The notes under the pieces: model-generated
What the model saw: the letters and a program-made list of their open reading frames with translations, nothing else
What the model was told of the DNA's origin: nothing
Databases searched by the model: none
Shown here: one piece after another, positions 35,195 through 45,235 of the stretch
Layout: each line of letters opens with the position of its first letter
Numbering within the stretch: position 1 is the stretch's first letter
Origin: Cytophagaceae bacterium
GTDB taxonomy: Bacteria > Bacteroidota > Bacteroidia > Cytophagales > Cytophagaceae
DNA: 54,531 nucleotides
Direction of reading: 5' to 3'
Assembly: GCA_025455005.1 (NCBI GenBank)
Contig: JALONH010000019.1
Coordinates: forward strand, 1-54,531
Position numbers and translations under genes: made by a program

Positions 35195-36754
35195 TTATTC
35201 TTTTGCTAAAGTATGGTAGATTCTTGGTTTCTGTTGAACCGTATCTATTCTTAATCGATCCATTTCAGATTCTTTAAAGTTTAAAATAGAATCTTTATGA
35301 ATAAAATCTATCGATTTATTAGTATGTATTTTGGTATACTGTTCTAGATTTTTGGGAATAAAACCAAAATAAAGTATATCCGAAAATCGGTGCGTCATAC
35401 AAGACGCTTCGATTTTTTGTCCATCTTTTATTTGTTTAAAAGAATCCGTAGCATACCATTGATGAAGAGCCTCTATTATCTGCTCCGACTTTCTGATGGA
35501 GCGTAATGCATGTTCATTTAGATAATCGTTTACTATAGACACTACAAATAATGTCAGGGACAAAATCAAAACAACAGCACGTTTGATGGATGCCTTAGGT
35601 ACTACTTCCAATAAAAACAAGAAGAGGATAGCAATGAACGGTACTATGGTTAAATAAGAATAAAACGTGTATACATAATAATTTTCAAATGCACTCCACT
35701 CTATGTATTTGGGTGTAATTGAAATTAAACTATTCGGTACAAAGAAATAAAGTATTAATAGTGGAATAACATACTTAAATTTAGAAGTAAAGGATACTTT
35801 GTATCGAATGGTTACAGCATATGCAATCCCGGCAATTATGAATGCTTTAATCCACCAAAGTGCTTTTGCATGATATATAATGTACGCTATATTTTGTTTA
35901 TGCCCTTCCGGCAAAAAGGAGTTGTTGATTAAGTAGCCTCTATCGGTATGAAAAAAGTGTAAAGGAATGGCCGGTTTAGAATACGCCCAAATAGATTTAA
36001 AAACAGCGGATATTTCTAAATGAGAAGAAATCTTTGTGCCTCTATAGAGATTATTACTCATAAAAGAAGACCAAACAACATACACTAATACGTATACTAT
36101 GGTAACAGCAATAAATGGTCGAATAGAAGGGGGTAGTATCCCTCTCCACCAAGACTTATCCATGTCTTTCATCAACAGTAGGTAAAACGGTAGATAGAGA
36201 ATATTTAATTCACAAAACAATATGAAAGCCGAATACAACACAATTGAAACAAGTAGGAAGGCACTTTTCCTATTTTCTTGATACGAAATAAAACTCAAAA
36301 GGGAGAGTAAAAATAAACCAATCGAAAAAGAATAATGAACCGGATAACTGACCATAGGTGAATAATGACCTACAATATTAACCGTTGCAGCAAAAAATAA
36401 TAAAACGATACAAAATACGGCTTCTTGTTGAAGTATTTTTTTTAGTAGCAGCGCGATAAGTACGACATCTATAGACCAAAGGAATAAATTAAGATAAGAA
36501 GCAAATCGAAGGCTATTCAAACCATAGGGTATTAATTTAAAAAACAAAGGGACTATAATCATTTGAAAAAATCGACCTTGGTCAACCGCATTTTGATAGG
36601 ACGTTTTCCATATATCCGCCAAGTGCGTTTGTTGGTAAAACATAAAGTCATCCTGAACACCGAATGTTTCGGTTACAAGCGACATAAAGGAGAATACCAC
36701 TAATGCTATCGCAATAAATGCACTATATTTCATATACATATGAATGGAAAACAT
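35195..36754 (-). CDS. Polytopic membrane protein, GT-C-like
   Basis: A 519-residue protein with about eleven transmembrane helices over residues 10-410 and a soluble C-terminal tail of about 110 residues. An acidic pair in the first extracytoplasmic loop (VQDDFMFYQQT, about residues 33-43) is where GT-C glycosyltransferases place catalytic acids, so a lipid-linked sugar transferase is plausible but not proven. Three in-frame ATGs exist (36754, 36739, 36733). The tRNA-fMet terminator ends directly at the first of these, so the later ones may be the true start. It is downstream of tRNA-fMet on the same strand with no other gene between. Confidence 0.7.
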   Translation of the reverse strand: MFSIHMYMKYSAFIAIALVVFSFMSLVTETFGVQDDFMFYQQTHLADIWKTSYQNAVDQGRFFQMIIVPLFFKLIPYGLNSLRFASYLNLFLWSIDVVLIALLLKKILQQEAVFCIVLLFFAATVNIVGHYSPMVSYPVHYSFSIGLFLLSLLSFISYQENRKSAFLLVSIVLYSAFILFCELNILYLPFYLLLMKDMDKSWWRGILPPSIRPFIAVTIVYVLVYVVWSSFMSNNLYRGTKISSHLEISAVFKSIWAYSKPAIPLHFFHTDRGYLINNSFLPEGHKQNIAYIIYHAKALWWIKAFIIAGIAYAVTIRYKVSFTSKFKYVIPLLILYFFVPNSLISITPKYIEWSAFENYYVYTFYSYLTIVPFIAILFLFLLEVVPKASIKRAVVLILSLTLFVVSIVNDYLNEHALRSIRKSEQIIEALHQWYATDSFKQIKDGQKIEASCMTHRFSDILYFGFIPKNLEQYTKIHTNKSIDFIHKDSILNFKESEMDRLRIDTVQQKPRIYHTLAKE

Positions 36755-36789
36755 AAAAAAAGAGTGTAAAACGATGCTTTACACTCTTT
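36752..36789 (-). terminator. Terminator downstream of tRNA-fMet
   Basis: AAAGAGTGTAAA (36759-36770) pairs perfectly over 12 bp with TTTACACTCTTT (36778-36789) across a 7-base loop. On the minus strand it is followed by a T run, 7 bases after the tRNA 3' end. The T run abuts the first possible start codon of the membrane-protein gene. Confidence 0.85.
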
Positions 36790-36795
36790 ACGTAG

Positions 36796-36868
<73 letters not shown>

Positions 36869-36879
36869 CTATAGGAATG

Positions 36880-36911
36880 CAAACATAGTATTTTTTGTTG
36901 ATTTTACCAAA
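36880..36911 (-). promoter_or_regulatory. Bacteroidota promoter of tRNA-fMet
   Basis: On the minus strand TTTG (36911-36908) and TATGTTTG (36887-36880) are separated by 20 bp, an exact match to the Bacteroidota consensus TTTG/TAnnTTTG. The -7 box ends 11 bp before the first tRNA base. The remaining gap to 37104 is AT-rich and shows no gene. Confidence 0.8.
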
Positions 36912-37103
36912 TTGATTATTTTATATCGAAATGACCTATTTTTTAAACATTATCTTACTCAATATCAGTACAATTACTAGTTAGGATTAACGATGAAATT
37001 CATCCTTTAGAATATTTTTAATCAATTTTAATAATAAACGTTGACTACTTTGACTACTTTTATACTCTCTACTACTCAGGTTATCTGCTCAACATTACCT
37101 GAT

Positions 37104-38573
37104 ATGAATCGTTTAACTTTTCTCTTGGCATTATTTTTTATGCTTTATACCGGTATGCTGTTTTCTCAAACAGCATCAGGACCAATATCTTATTCCGGAA
37201 GATCGGATTTGGTTATTGAAGGAAAAGCCTTTGTTGCATCTACTGCAGCTGCATGTATTCAATTAACCAATTGTAGAAACATCAAAATACAAAATTGTAC
37301 TTTTACAGATATTCCCTCCATGATTGGTGTATCTATAAATGGTAGTACAAATATTGAAATCACTAATTGTCGTTTTTATAGTTTTAGAGGAGGAGTATAT
37401 GCCATCAATAGCAGTAGTATTAAAGTAACCTGTAATTATTTTGAAACCATTAAAGGTCCTAAACCAAGAGGTCAAATCGTTCAATTTAATTCTGTTACCG
37501 GAGGCGGAAATCGAATTAATTATAATCGCTCTGAACACACGTTGGGGGATGGCAATCCGGAGGATATCATTAATCTATATGGCTGTTCCGGTATTGCATC
37601 AGACCCTATTCAAATAATCGGAAATCATTTAAGAGGTGGGGGTCCCAGTAGCTCCGGTGGGGGAATAATGGTGGGTGATAATGGTGGTGCATATTTTTTA
37701 GTAGCGGATAATGTCTTAGTAAATCCGGGACAATACGGCATAGCGGCTCCGTCGGGTTCATATGTAACCATTCAAAACAACAAAGTATATGCCTCTCAAC
37801 AAACCTTCACAAATGTTGGCATATACGTTGGCTTGCAATCAGAAATTACCGCAGGATATGCTTGTGTACCTTCTACCATTCGAGTGCTGAACAATCAAGT
37901 AAACTGGACGAATCGCGACGGGAGAAAAAATGGTTTTTATAATTGTCCCTGTTGCTCGGGTATAACCAGTACAGGCAATAATTTCAATTCATCCATCAAT
38001 GCGAGTATTTTACCGGCTGCATTTCCTGCAGGTGTTTGTCCAAATCCAACCTTACCTATAGAGGGAATACATCTTAGCGTGCACCATCAAAACGGAATGG
38101 ACTTTATTCAATGGTCGGTGTGGGGAGAGATAGATGTTTTGTATTACATTTTAGATAGGAGTACGGATGGTATTTCTTTTGATAGTATTCAAACCATCTC
38201 TTCGAGACCTTCGGGCATCGTTCAAACATATACAACAAGCGCTATCTCTACTGGTCAGACACATTATTATCGAATTCGATATGTTAGTATAGATGGAAGT
38301 ACCGGGTATTCTACAGTACAATCAATTATAACTAATAAAAATCAATTGACTGTTTTTCCATTACCTATGAATGAAATGGGTGCGCAAATCGTGTGTCCGG
38401 AACCGATAGTTGCTGTATCGATGTATAAAGTGGATGGGGCACTAATCTCTACTTCAATATCGGATGGAAGTAGTACTACCTACTTTCTGCCCAAACCCTC
38501 TACCGGTGGTTACTATATAGTAGAAGTCACCGGAATTACTACCGTTTATCGGGAGAAACTATATGTAGAATAA
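37104..38573 (+). CDS. Secreted right-handed beta-helix protein with T9SS sorting domain
   Basis: A 489-residue protein with a signal peptide (cleavage near LFSQ, residue 19). Residues about 25-300 are parallel beta-helix repeats (IQLTNCRNIKIQNCTFTDI, NIEITNCRFYSF, SIKVTCNYFETI, YGIAAPSGSYVTIQNNKVY), as in pectate-lyase-like and other surface carbohydrate-active proteins. A fibronectin-III-like segment follows (about 320-410) and then a type A T9SS sorting domain (about 420-489), ending GGYYIVEVTG...REKLYVE. It should cross the outer membrane through T9SS and be attached or released. No catalytic residues can be named. The ATG at 37104 is chosen because it starts the signal peptide; an upstream in-frame start at 37041 adds 21 non-signal residues. 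Confidence 0.88.
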   Translation: MNRLTFLLALFFMLYTGMLFSQTASGPISYSGRSDLVIEGKAFVASTAAACIQLTNCRNIKIQNCTFTDIPSMIGVSINGSTNIEITNCRFYSFRGGVYAINSSSIKVTCNYFETIKGPKPRGQIVQFNSVTGGGNRINYNRSEHTLGDGNPEDIINLYGCSGIASDPIQIIGNHLRGGGPSSSGGGIMVGDNGGAYFLVADNVLVNPGQYGIAAPSGSYVTIQNNKVYASQQTFTNVGIYVGLQSEITAGYACVPSTIRVLNNQVNWTNRDGRKNGFYNCPCCSGITSTGNNFNSSINASILPAAFPAGVCPNPTLPIEGIHLSVHHQNGMDFIQWSVWGEIDVLYYILDRSTDGISFDSIQTISSRPSGIVQTYTTSAISTGQTHYYRIRYVSIDGSTGYSTVQSIITNKNQLTVFPLPMNEMGAQIVCPEPIVAVSMYKVDGALISTSISDGSSTTYFLPKPSTGGYYIVEVTGITTVYREKLYVE

Positions 38574-38589
38574 TCTTGTGCTTTATTTC

Positions 38590-38597
38590 TACATTTG
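38590..38597 (+). promoter_or_regulatory. Candidate -7 box for the alkaline-ceramidase-like gene
   Basis: TACATTTG matches TAnnTTTG and lies 30 bp before the ATG at 38628. Confidence 0.5.
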
Positions 38598-38627
38598 TAG
38601 CAAAATAAAAATATTCACTCCCTTTTG

Positions 38628-39356
38628 ATGTCAACATTAGATAAACGTTTCCTATTGGTATTGGGACTTTTGAGTATCGTCTTTCTTTATTTTAAAGGAT
38701 CTATCCCTCAAGAAGAACATTATCACCAGTTTGCAGACCAACGATACTTAGGCATCCCCAATGCATTCAATGTATGGAGCAATATCCCCTTTTTAATTTG
38801 TGGTGTTTGGGGTTTTATACAATCGAAAACTATTTTGTTATCTGGATTTCAAAAAATACAATATGCCGCTTTATTTTTAGGCATAATGCTAACGGCATTC
38901 GGTTCCTCCTATTACCATTGGAATCCTAATTCCACTACGCTGGTTTGGGACAGGTTACCAATGACCGTTGTGTTTGCTTCATTCTTTGCCTGCGTTCTTT
39001 CTGATACATTTTCTGCAACAAAGGAAAAAGTAGTGTGGACCAGTTTATTACTATTTGGTTTTTTCAGCATTGGGTATTGGGTATTATGGAATGATTTGAG
39101 ATTCTATGTATTCTTACAGTTCTTCCCTATCCTTTATATTATATGGTGTGTCCTGCGCAACCTATTTCCAAATCGAGTTAAGAAAAGTGTAGTACTGATT
39201 ATTGGATGTTATGGTATAGCAAAGCTGATGGAGCATTATGATTATAGTATTTATGCGTATCTAGGATCCAATGTAAGTGGTCATAGTTTAAAACATTTGT
39301 TTGCTTCCATTTCCACGTTTGGTATTGTTCGGTATAGTTCACTCCGTTTAACTTAA
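38628..39356 (+). CDS. Alkaline ceramidase-like (CREST family) membrane protein
   Basis: A 242-residue protein with about seven transmembrane helices. The ceramidase/CREST signature is clear: NAFNVWSNIPFLICGVWGF (residues 47-65), GSSYYHWNPNSTTLVWDRLP (about 95-114) and SGHSLKHLFAS near the end, which supply the His/Asp/Ser metal-site residues. Eukaryotic relatives hydrolyse ceramides to sphingoid base and fatty acid; bacterial members are poorly studied. Bacteroidota make sphingolipids, so a lipid role is plausible. A neutral-ceramidase-like protein is encoded at 45236, across the GH8 gene. Confidence 0.85.
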   Translation: MSTLDKRFLLVLGLLSIVFLYFKGSIPQEEHYHQFADQRYLGIPNAFNVWSNIPFLICGVWGFIQSKTILLSGFQKIQYAALFLGIMLTAFGSSYYHWNPNSTTLVWDRLPMTVVFASFFACVLSDTFSATKEKVVWTSLLLFGFFSIGYWVLWNDLRFYVFLQFFPILYIIWCVLRNLFPNRVKKSVVLIIGCYGIAKLMEHYDYSIYAYLGSNVSGHSLKHLFASISTFGIVRYSSLRLT

Positions 39357-39380
39357 TCTTTCGCCTGACATATAGTTGGT

Positions 39381-39420
39381 ATAAAAAAGGCTACATATTG
39401 AATATGTAGCCTTTACCTTT
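39381..39420. terminator. Bidirectional terminator between ceramidase-like and GH8 genes
   Basis: AAAGGCTACATA (39386-39397) pairs perfectly with TATGTAGCCTTT (39403-39414) around a 5-base loop. An A run on the left and T-rich sequence on the right allow it to serve both convergent genes. Confidence 0.9.
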
Positions 39421-39434
39421 TTTAACGTATTTCT

Positions 39435-42400
39435 TTATTCTTTCACTAAGCGCTTAATTAATTTACCTTGTGCGGTAGCGATTTCAATGAAATAAATACC
39501 TGCCGGTAAAGCAGCAGTGTTCAGTGATTGTACACCGGACACAGATCCTATGCGATCTACGGATACCGTAGCACCTGTACTATTCAATACCGTTACCACT
39601 ACATTGTCATACATTTGATTGAATTCCAAATACGCCAGACCATTGTTTGGATTTGGATATACGTCCACTGCAGCTGCATCCAATGCTCCTAAGGTAGACG
39701 TAGCGGTCAATCCCGTTACCGTTACATTAATGACAAAGCTGGCATTGGTTGTGCTGTTCGATGCAATCGTAATAGTACCATTATTAGCACCGACTACACT
39801 AGGTGAACCGGTTACATTGAAGGTAACCGTTGCATTTGGAGCAATAGGACCAACCGGTGAGATAGAGGTAGCTCCAAAGATACTACTTGGTGTAATAGAC
39901 GTTATCGTTAAGTTGGCTGTTCCTGTATTGGTTATGGAGAATGATGTATACGTTACTGTGTTACCTATTACTGCACTTCCTATGTTAATGGCTGGTGTAG
40001 CATTATGGTTAATAATAGTAGTACCATTCTTCACTTGTATTTGAGGTGACGTAGCCGTAGTACCGGTTACCGAAACGTTTAAGGTAAACGATGGTCTGGA
40101 AGGATCGTTTGTAACTATTGTGATGGTACCTGTATTCGTTCCACTGGCTGCTGGCGTAGCCGTTACACTAAAGGAGGAAACTCCATTAGGAGCAATAGGG
40201 CTTGCCGGAGAGAGTGCAGAGACTACAAATCCACTGGATCCTGTAATAGAAGTTACTGTTAAGTTAGCCGTACCAGTATTTGTTATCGAAAAACCGGTGA
40301 AGGCAGCAGCAGGAGATCCCACAACGGCAGTTCCAACGGAGATGGCCGGTGTCGCATTATGAGTTAATGAGGTTGTACCATTTCTCACTGTTATTTGTGG
40401 TGTTGCCGCAGCAGTTCCGGTTACCGTTACATTCAGGGTAAAAGAAGGAACAGATGGATCATTTGTTGCAATGGTTATGGTACCATTATTTGCGCCAACA
40501 GCAGCTGGCGTAGCCGTTACGCTGAAAGAAGAAACGCCATTAGGAGCAATAGGGCTCGCCGGAGAGAGTGCAGAGACTACAAATCCGCTGGATCCTGTAA
40601 TAGAGGTAACCGTTAAGTTAGCCGTTCCAGTGTTTGTAATGGTAAATCCGGTAAAGGAAGATGCCGGAGAACCTACAATAGCGGAGCCTACGGAGATAGC
40701 CGGAGTGGCATTATTTGATACCACTGCTGTACCATTTCTAACGGTGAGTTGAGGAGTAGGTGCTGCTGTTCCGGTTACGGAAAGGTTAACTCTATAAGAT
40801 GGAGTAGCCGGATCATTCGACGCAATCGTTAAAAACGCTGTATTTGCTCCTATAGCAGCCGGAGTAGCTGTTACGGTGAACGTAGACAAGCTATTTGCAG
40901 CGATAGGACTAACCGGTGTAAGCGCGGATACGACGAACGCTGTACTACTAGATGTTACAGAGGTAATACTTAAAGGTCCTGTTCCATTGTTTTTTATGGC
41001 CAAAGTATAAGCCGGTGCTGCATTCGATACCACAGCAGAACCGATGTTAATAGCCGGAGCGTTATTATTCGCAATAATAGGTGATGTTGTAATAGAACCA
41101 TTTAATACTTGAATAACAGGAGCAGTAGCCGTTCCGGTAACGGTAAACGTATAGGACCCTTCGTTTGAATCGTTATTCGGGATGGTAATCGTAGCCGTGC
41201 GTATTCCACTTGCAGTTCCGGTAGGTGTGAAAACAATTGTAAACCCGGTTGCACCTAAAGCCCCAACAGTTGTACTGAAAGAGGATGTCGTTGTTACGAT
41301 AAAATCAGCTGCGTTCGTACCGGATTTTTGAATGGCATTGGGTGTACCCGTTAAGTTTAGCGTTTGCAATCCATTATTTTGAATACTAAAGTTGACAGGA
41401 GTTGAAGAAGTGCCGATACCAACAGTGCCCAAATTAATCGTACCTCCTGTTAATACATTCGTTTGTGTAGGACTGGTTAAAGCTCTAACGTTGATTTCCG
41501 GTGCAGGTGGTGCGTAACGAATATCGTCAATGTAATACGTGCGTTGCGTAACGGTAGTGGTCGCTCCGGAAGAAGTTCCATCCGGATCCATGATTAATTC
41601 TATAAAGGCAACGTTCGTAGCATTTAATACTGCTGAGTGGTCAAATCGAAGGTTTGTCCATGTGTTAGCTGTAGCTACTACTTCTGTAACATCGCTAACC
41701 GTAACGCCTGTAGCCGTTTTAAGCGACATTGTTACTTTTACATTGGCTACCGGTGCGTATACTTTTACATCAATTAGTGTATTACCCGGAGCTAAATTTA
41801 AGCTGTTTTGACAAGCCGATAATCGTAATGAGGTACCGGTAGTTGTACCTGTATTCCGAACAAACGTCCCAACGGTAGAGCTGGTGTTGATTCCGGTAAG
41901 AGATGGGTTTGCAGCGATACTGTTAAAAGTAGACGTTCCCGTAGTTCCAGGGAAAACGACGCCTAAATAACGATTGTCTTCGAAATCGTTTAAGATGTTC
42001 GTAGCCGGTATACCGGTCACGCAAGGAAGCGCTGTCTCTAGGCGGATATCATCGAAATAAAATGTACCACCACTGGAAATATCATTCGGGTCAAAGAATA
42101 TATCGATGGACCGTACAGTAGGTAGTTGTGCTGTTGTAATCGCTGATAAATCAAAATAGATTCTGTGCCACCTGTTGGCAAAGACTGTATTTTGAATATC
42201 TGTATCTGCATCATCCGGGAAAGCATCCGCATCCGGACCATCCGGAATTTTTGCACCAATTTGAATCGGTACATTTGCCGCAGGTGCATACACCAACATA
42301 CTGATGTATTTCTTTGTTGACAAATCGATAAAGTTGTTACAACCATTATAGCGGAAACCATCGTCGTAAGCGGAGGTGTTTACTGTTTTAATAAAGCGAC

Positions 42401-45104
42401 CTACGTTGGTAGATGTGTTAGAACCGGTCATCGATGGATTTGGTACAGGAGCGGTTAAAGCGGTTAACGTATAGTCTAGTGTTACGTTAATGTGATCATT
42501 ATAATCTTGTAAGATTCCTGAGTTATCACTTAAACATGGATTGATACCATATTTAATTTCATCTATATAGAAGGTACGGGCGGCAATTGCAGCATTTGCA
42601 GGAGCACCTGACCATGCCCTTAGTGGGTCAATCTGAATATCTAATGCTCTCATATCACCGGCAACACCGGCACGTATGATATTACCCATGTCAAACGTTA
42701 ACAATTCCCATTGATTCGCTTTTGTAGTGGTTACAGTAACATTGGATGAATAATCCGCAATAAGAGGAGCCCAAGCGTTTGTTGTACCGGTTGGTTTTTG
42801 AGGTGCTACTGTTATTGGAATACCCACTCCCGGTGAATACACTAATATTTGAATCGTAGGGTTGGATGCGTTTACAGCAAAAGGAATATAAGTAGAGTTT
42901 GAATGGGCTGATCCCGCAATAGATCCACAGTTATAATATCGAATGATATCGTAATCACCCGTAGTAGCTCTTACATAACTGGCAACTGTTGGACTTAAGT
43001 TTGCCGGTGTTACACTTGGATTGTTTGCAGTAGGTGACCAAGTACCGGTTGGATTCCAAGGTTGGATTAAATGTCTATATCCATCATAATCCATTAAAAT
43101 CTTATTACTTGGATTATTTGAACACGCTGCTGAAGAGGCGGATAAATTAAGTGTTAACGTCGGGGCGTTGGGATCATTGGTTGAAAACGTTACGGTACTG
43201 TTTGTAGTAGCGGGAGAAGCAGGTGCGTTAAACCCGATGGTAATAAATGATTTTCCTCCTACCGGTATTACTAATGGTGTAGAAAAGTTTGCCGGCGTAG
43301 TCATAGAGAACGCCACATTACCAAAGGTTGCATTGGTGATATTCAACGGTGCATCTCCGGTGTTGGTTATTTTAAACACTTTATACCCTCTGGTTCCACC
43401 GGTAAAAGTACCCATCGCTACATTCGATCCGGTAGTAAGGACGTTTACAGTATCAAATACCGTCATTCTTGGAGCTGTTGTATTGGCTGTTCCGGTTCCG
43501 GTTATGGTAATCACATAAGGATTTTCATCCGGGTCATTACTTGCTATGGATAGAGTAGCGGTTTTAGTACCGGTAGTAGTGGGGGTAAAGGTAACGTTAA
43601 ACGTTGTTGTTGCTCCCAATGCTAAAGAAGAAGCAGACGGTTGGGTTAAGGAAAATTGATTGGCATTTGTACCACCTAAAACTACTCGCGTAGTACCGGT
43701 TAAATTTAAGCTCGCAAAGCCTAAGTTTTCAATGGTGAAGGTTAACATTTTACCACTGGATGCCGGTGGTGTTGTTTGTTGATTTTGAAAATCAAACGTA
43801 CCACCATTTGGGATTTGGGTTACACCTTGACGAACATTAATCTCTTGAATTGAGGTTGTACCATACTTCCAAAAGTTACCGGTCATCATAAATAAAGAAA
43901 TACAACGTAGCGTATTTCCAAAATAACCGGATAAGGTTACGTTTCTAATTTGGTCTTTTGTATTTCTTGTGGCTGTATACATTTGATCCATTAAGGATTG
44001 ATAGGTACTGTTGGTACCCATCACGGCCATGGCAAAAGTAGAAACGAAGGTAGCATTTCGAGCAAAACCGGGATAGTTTGTTCCGTTTTGATATAAAGGA
44101 CCACCTATGTTGTTCACGCCTCTTGAATTGATATAAGCAGCAATTTTTGTACAAATGGATCTCGCTTGAGCATCATTGTTCCAAAGAACATCTTGAGCCA
44201 TACGCCAAGGATTTCTACAAGCGTCATAACCGTATCCATCGGTAGCTGCATACCCTAAACCACCGGGGTTACACGTATTACGAACACCATTTTGATCGGA
44301 CCAGTCGGAAACCAAACCGGTAGTATTATCATCATTTGCATTAATTAAGGTGTAGGCACCATTTACAGCAGCATTCCAAGCAGCCGTATTTCCGGTATTA
44401 ACTGTAGCAAATACTTTGTAGTATGGAGGGGATTGATAAGATGGGTTACGGCAATTGTTACCAAAACCCCAACCATCTCCATTGATCAATTGACCTGAGC
44501 TATTTACCTCTAAATCTTTTATTGAGTTTAACATGTTATTCGCTTCACTTAAATAATCGTATGGAGTATTAAGCGATGGCCATTGTGTTTCTGCTATTAA
44601 AAGAGCCCATGCAGCATCCACATCTGCATCCGCAGCACTACCTGTTCCGCTAACACCTGTTCCACAGCCTTCAATTCTCCAGTTCATCAATTTACCTGTT
44701 CTTGAATTGGTATTTGGCGTTACATACGCTTTCCAGTAAGTATACAAACCATCAAATAAGTTTTTATCCGCTGCGTATGCTGCTAATTGCATACCATAAG
44801 CTATACCTTCCGAAACGGTACGATTCGGTTCATCAAATCGAACACGAATTCTTCCTCCCCCGCAGGATTCAGTGTAATTTGCCTTCCATTCGATATACGC
44901 ATCTGCCGCATCTTGAGATCTACCATATGTACCACCCGATGGTAATACTGCGGTGGACGGCATAATTCCATTACCCCCATAATTCGGGTTAGAACCAAAC
45001 GGAACCACCGCTCCGGAAGGCGTATTAATTTGTGCGCGGATTTGCACACTCAAAAACAGGGAACAAATAAGTAAAAAGGTCCACGATTTAACTGATGACA
45101 ACAT
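39435..45104 (-). CDS. Giant T9SS-secreted glycoside hydrolase family 8 enzyme
   Basis: An 1889-residue multidomain protein with a signal peptide (cleavage near IRAQ, residue 25). The GH8 domain (about 26-415) has RTVSEGIAYGMQLAAYAAD with the expected general acid Glu99, SAADADVDAAWALLIAE (about 156-172) and DGWGFGNNC. GH8 enzymes cut beta-1,4 glucans, xylans or chitosan by inversion. Two choice-of-anchor D/ASPM-SPD-2-Hydin (ASH)-type beta domains follow (about 420-660), then three related beta-sandwich modules (about 665-1200; YYIDDIRY, FYFDDIRLE, FYIDEIKYG ends) that look carbohydrate-binding, then further anchor-D repeats (about 1200-1800), the last several nearly identical. A type A T9SS sorting domain (VDVYPNPNNG ... 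GKLIKRLVKE) ends the protein. Anchor-D repeats act as stalks. It is transcribed alone. Confidence 0.92.
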   Translation of the reverse strand: MLSSVKSWTFLLICSLFLSVQIRAQINTPSGAVVPFGSNPNYGGNGIMPSTAVLPSGGTYGRSQDAADAYIEWKANYTESCGGGRIRVRFDEPNRTVSEGIAYGMQLAAYAADKNLFDGLYTYWKAYVTPNTNSRTGKLMNWRIEGCGTGVSGTGSAADADVDAAWALLIAETQWPSLNTPYDYLSEANNMLNSIKDLEVNSSGQLINGDGWGFGNNCRNPSYQSPPYYKVFATVNTGNTAAWNAAVNGAYTLINANDDNTTGLVSDWSDQNGVRNTCNPGGLGYAATDGYGYDACRNPWRMAQDVLWNNDAQARSICTKIAAYINSRGVNNIGGPLYQNGTNYPGFARNATFVSTFAMAVMGTNSTYQSLMDQMYTATRNTKDQIRNVTLSGYFGNTLRCISLFMMTGNFWKYGTTSIQEINVRQGVTQIPNGGTFDFQNQQTTPPASSGKMLTFTIENLGFASLNLTGTTRVVLGGTNANQFSLTQPSASSLALGATTTFNVTFTPTTTGTKTATLSIASNDPDENPYVITITGTGTANTTAPRMTVFDTVNVLTTGSNVAMGTFTGGTRGYKVFKITNTGDAPLNITNATFGNVAFSMTTPANFSTPLVIPVGGKSFITIGFNAPASPATTNSTVTFSTNDPNAPTLTLNLSASSAACSNNPSNKILMDYDGYRHLIQPWNPTGTWSPTANNPSVTPANLSPTVASYVRATTGDYDIIRYYNCGSIAGSAHSNSTYIPFAVNASNPTIQILVYSPGVGIPITVAPQKPTGTTNAWAPLIADYSSNVTVTTTKANQWELLTFDMGNIIRAGVAGDMRALDIQIDPLRAWSGAPANAAIAARTFYIDEIKYGINPCLSDNSGILQDYNDHINVTLDYTLTALTAPVPNPSMTGSNTSTNVGRFIKTVNTSAYDDGFRYNGCNNFIDLSTKKYISMLVYAPAANVPIQIGAKIPDGPDADAFPDDADTDIQNTVFANRWHRIYFDLSAITTAQLPTVRSIDIFFDPNDISSGGTFYFDDIRLETALPCVTGIPATNILNDFEDNRYLGVVFPGTTGTSTFNSIAANPSLTGINTSSTVGTFVRNTGTTTGTSLRLSACQNSLNLAPGNTLIDVKVYAPVANVKVTMSLKTATGVTVSDVTEVVATANTWTNLRFDHSAVLNATNVAFIELIMDPDGTSSGATTTVTQRTYYIDDIRYAPPAPEINVRALTSPTQTNVLTGGTINLGTVGIGTSSTPVNFSIQNNGLQTLNLTGTPNAIQKSGTNAADFIVTTTSSFSTTVGALGATGFTIVFTPTGTASGIRTATITIPNNDSNEGSYTFTVTGTATAPVIQVLNGSITTSPIIANNNAPAINIGSAVVSNAAPAYTLAIKNNGTGPLSITSVTSSSTAFVVSALTPVSPIAANSLSTFTVTATPAAIGANTAFLTIASNDPATPSYRVNLSVTGTAAPTPQLTVRNGTAVVSNNATPAISVGSAIVGSPASSFTGFTITNTGTANLTVTSITGSSGFVVSALSPASPIAPNGVSSFSVTATPAAVGANNGTITIATNDPSVPSFTLNVTVTGTAAATPQITVRNGTTSLTHNATPAISVGTAVVGSPAAAFTGFSITNTGTANLTVTSITGSSGFVVSALSPASPIAPNGVSSFSVTATPAASGTNTGTITIVTNDPSRPSFTLNVSVTGTTATSPQIQVKNGTTIINHNATPAINIGSAVIGNTVTYTSFSITNTGTANLTITSITPSSIFGATSISPVGPIAPNATVTFNVTGSPSVVGANNGTITIASNSTTNASFVINVTVTGLTATSTLGALDAAAVDVYPNPNNGLAYLEFNQMYDNVVVTVLNSTGATVSVDRIGSVSGVQSLNTAALPAGIYFIEIATAQGKLIKRLVKE

Positions 45105-45235
45105 ATGTGTTTATTTATTTGACTAATTCAATTGGACTTTAAAAATAAGAAGAAAAAATTGTATTCTCTATGTTAAAATACCATTAAATTACTAAATGTT
45201 CCTCGTATACTTCAAATTTGCTTATAGAATTTGTT

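Noticed and set aside
39619-44965. Long open frames on the plus strand opposite the GH8 gene
   Set aside because: They are antisense shadows of the Thr/Val/Ala-rich repeat domains, without signals or known domains.
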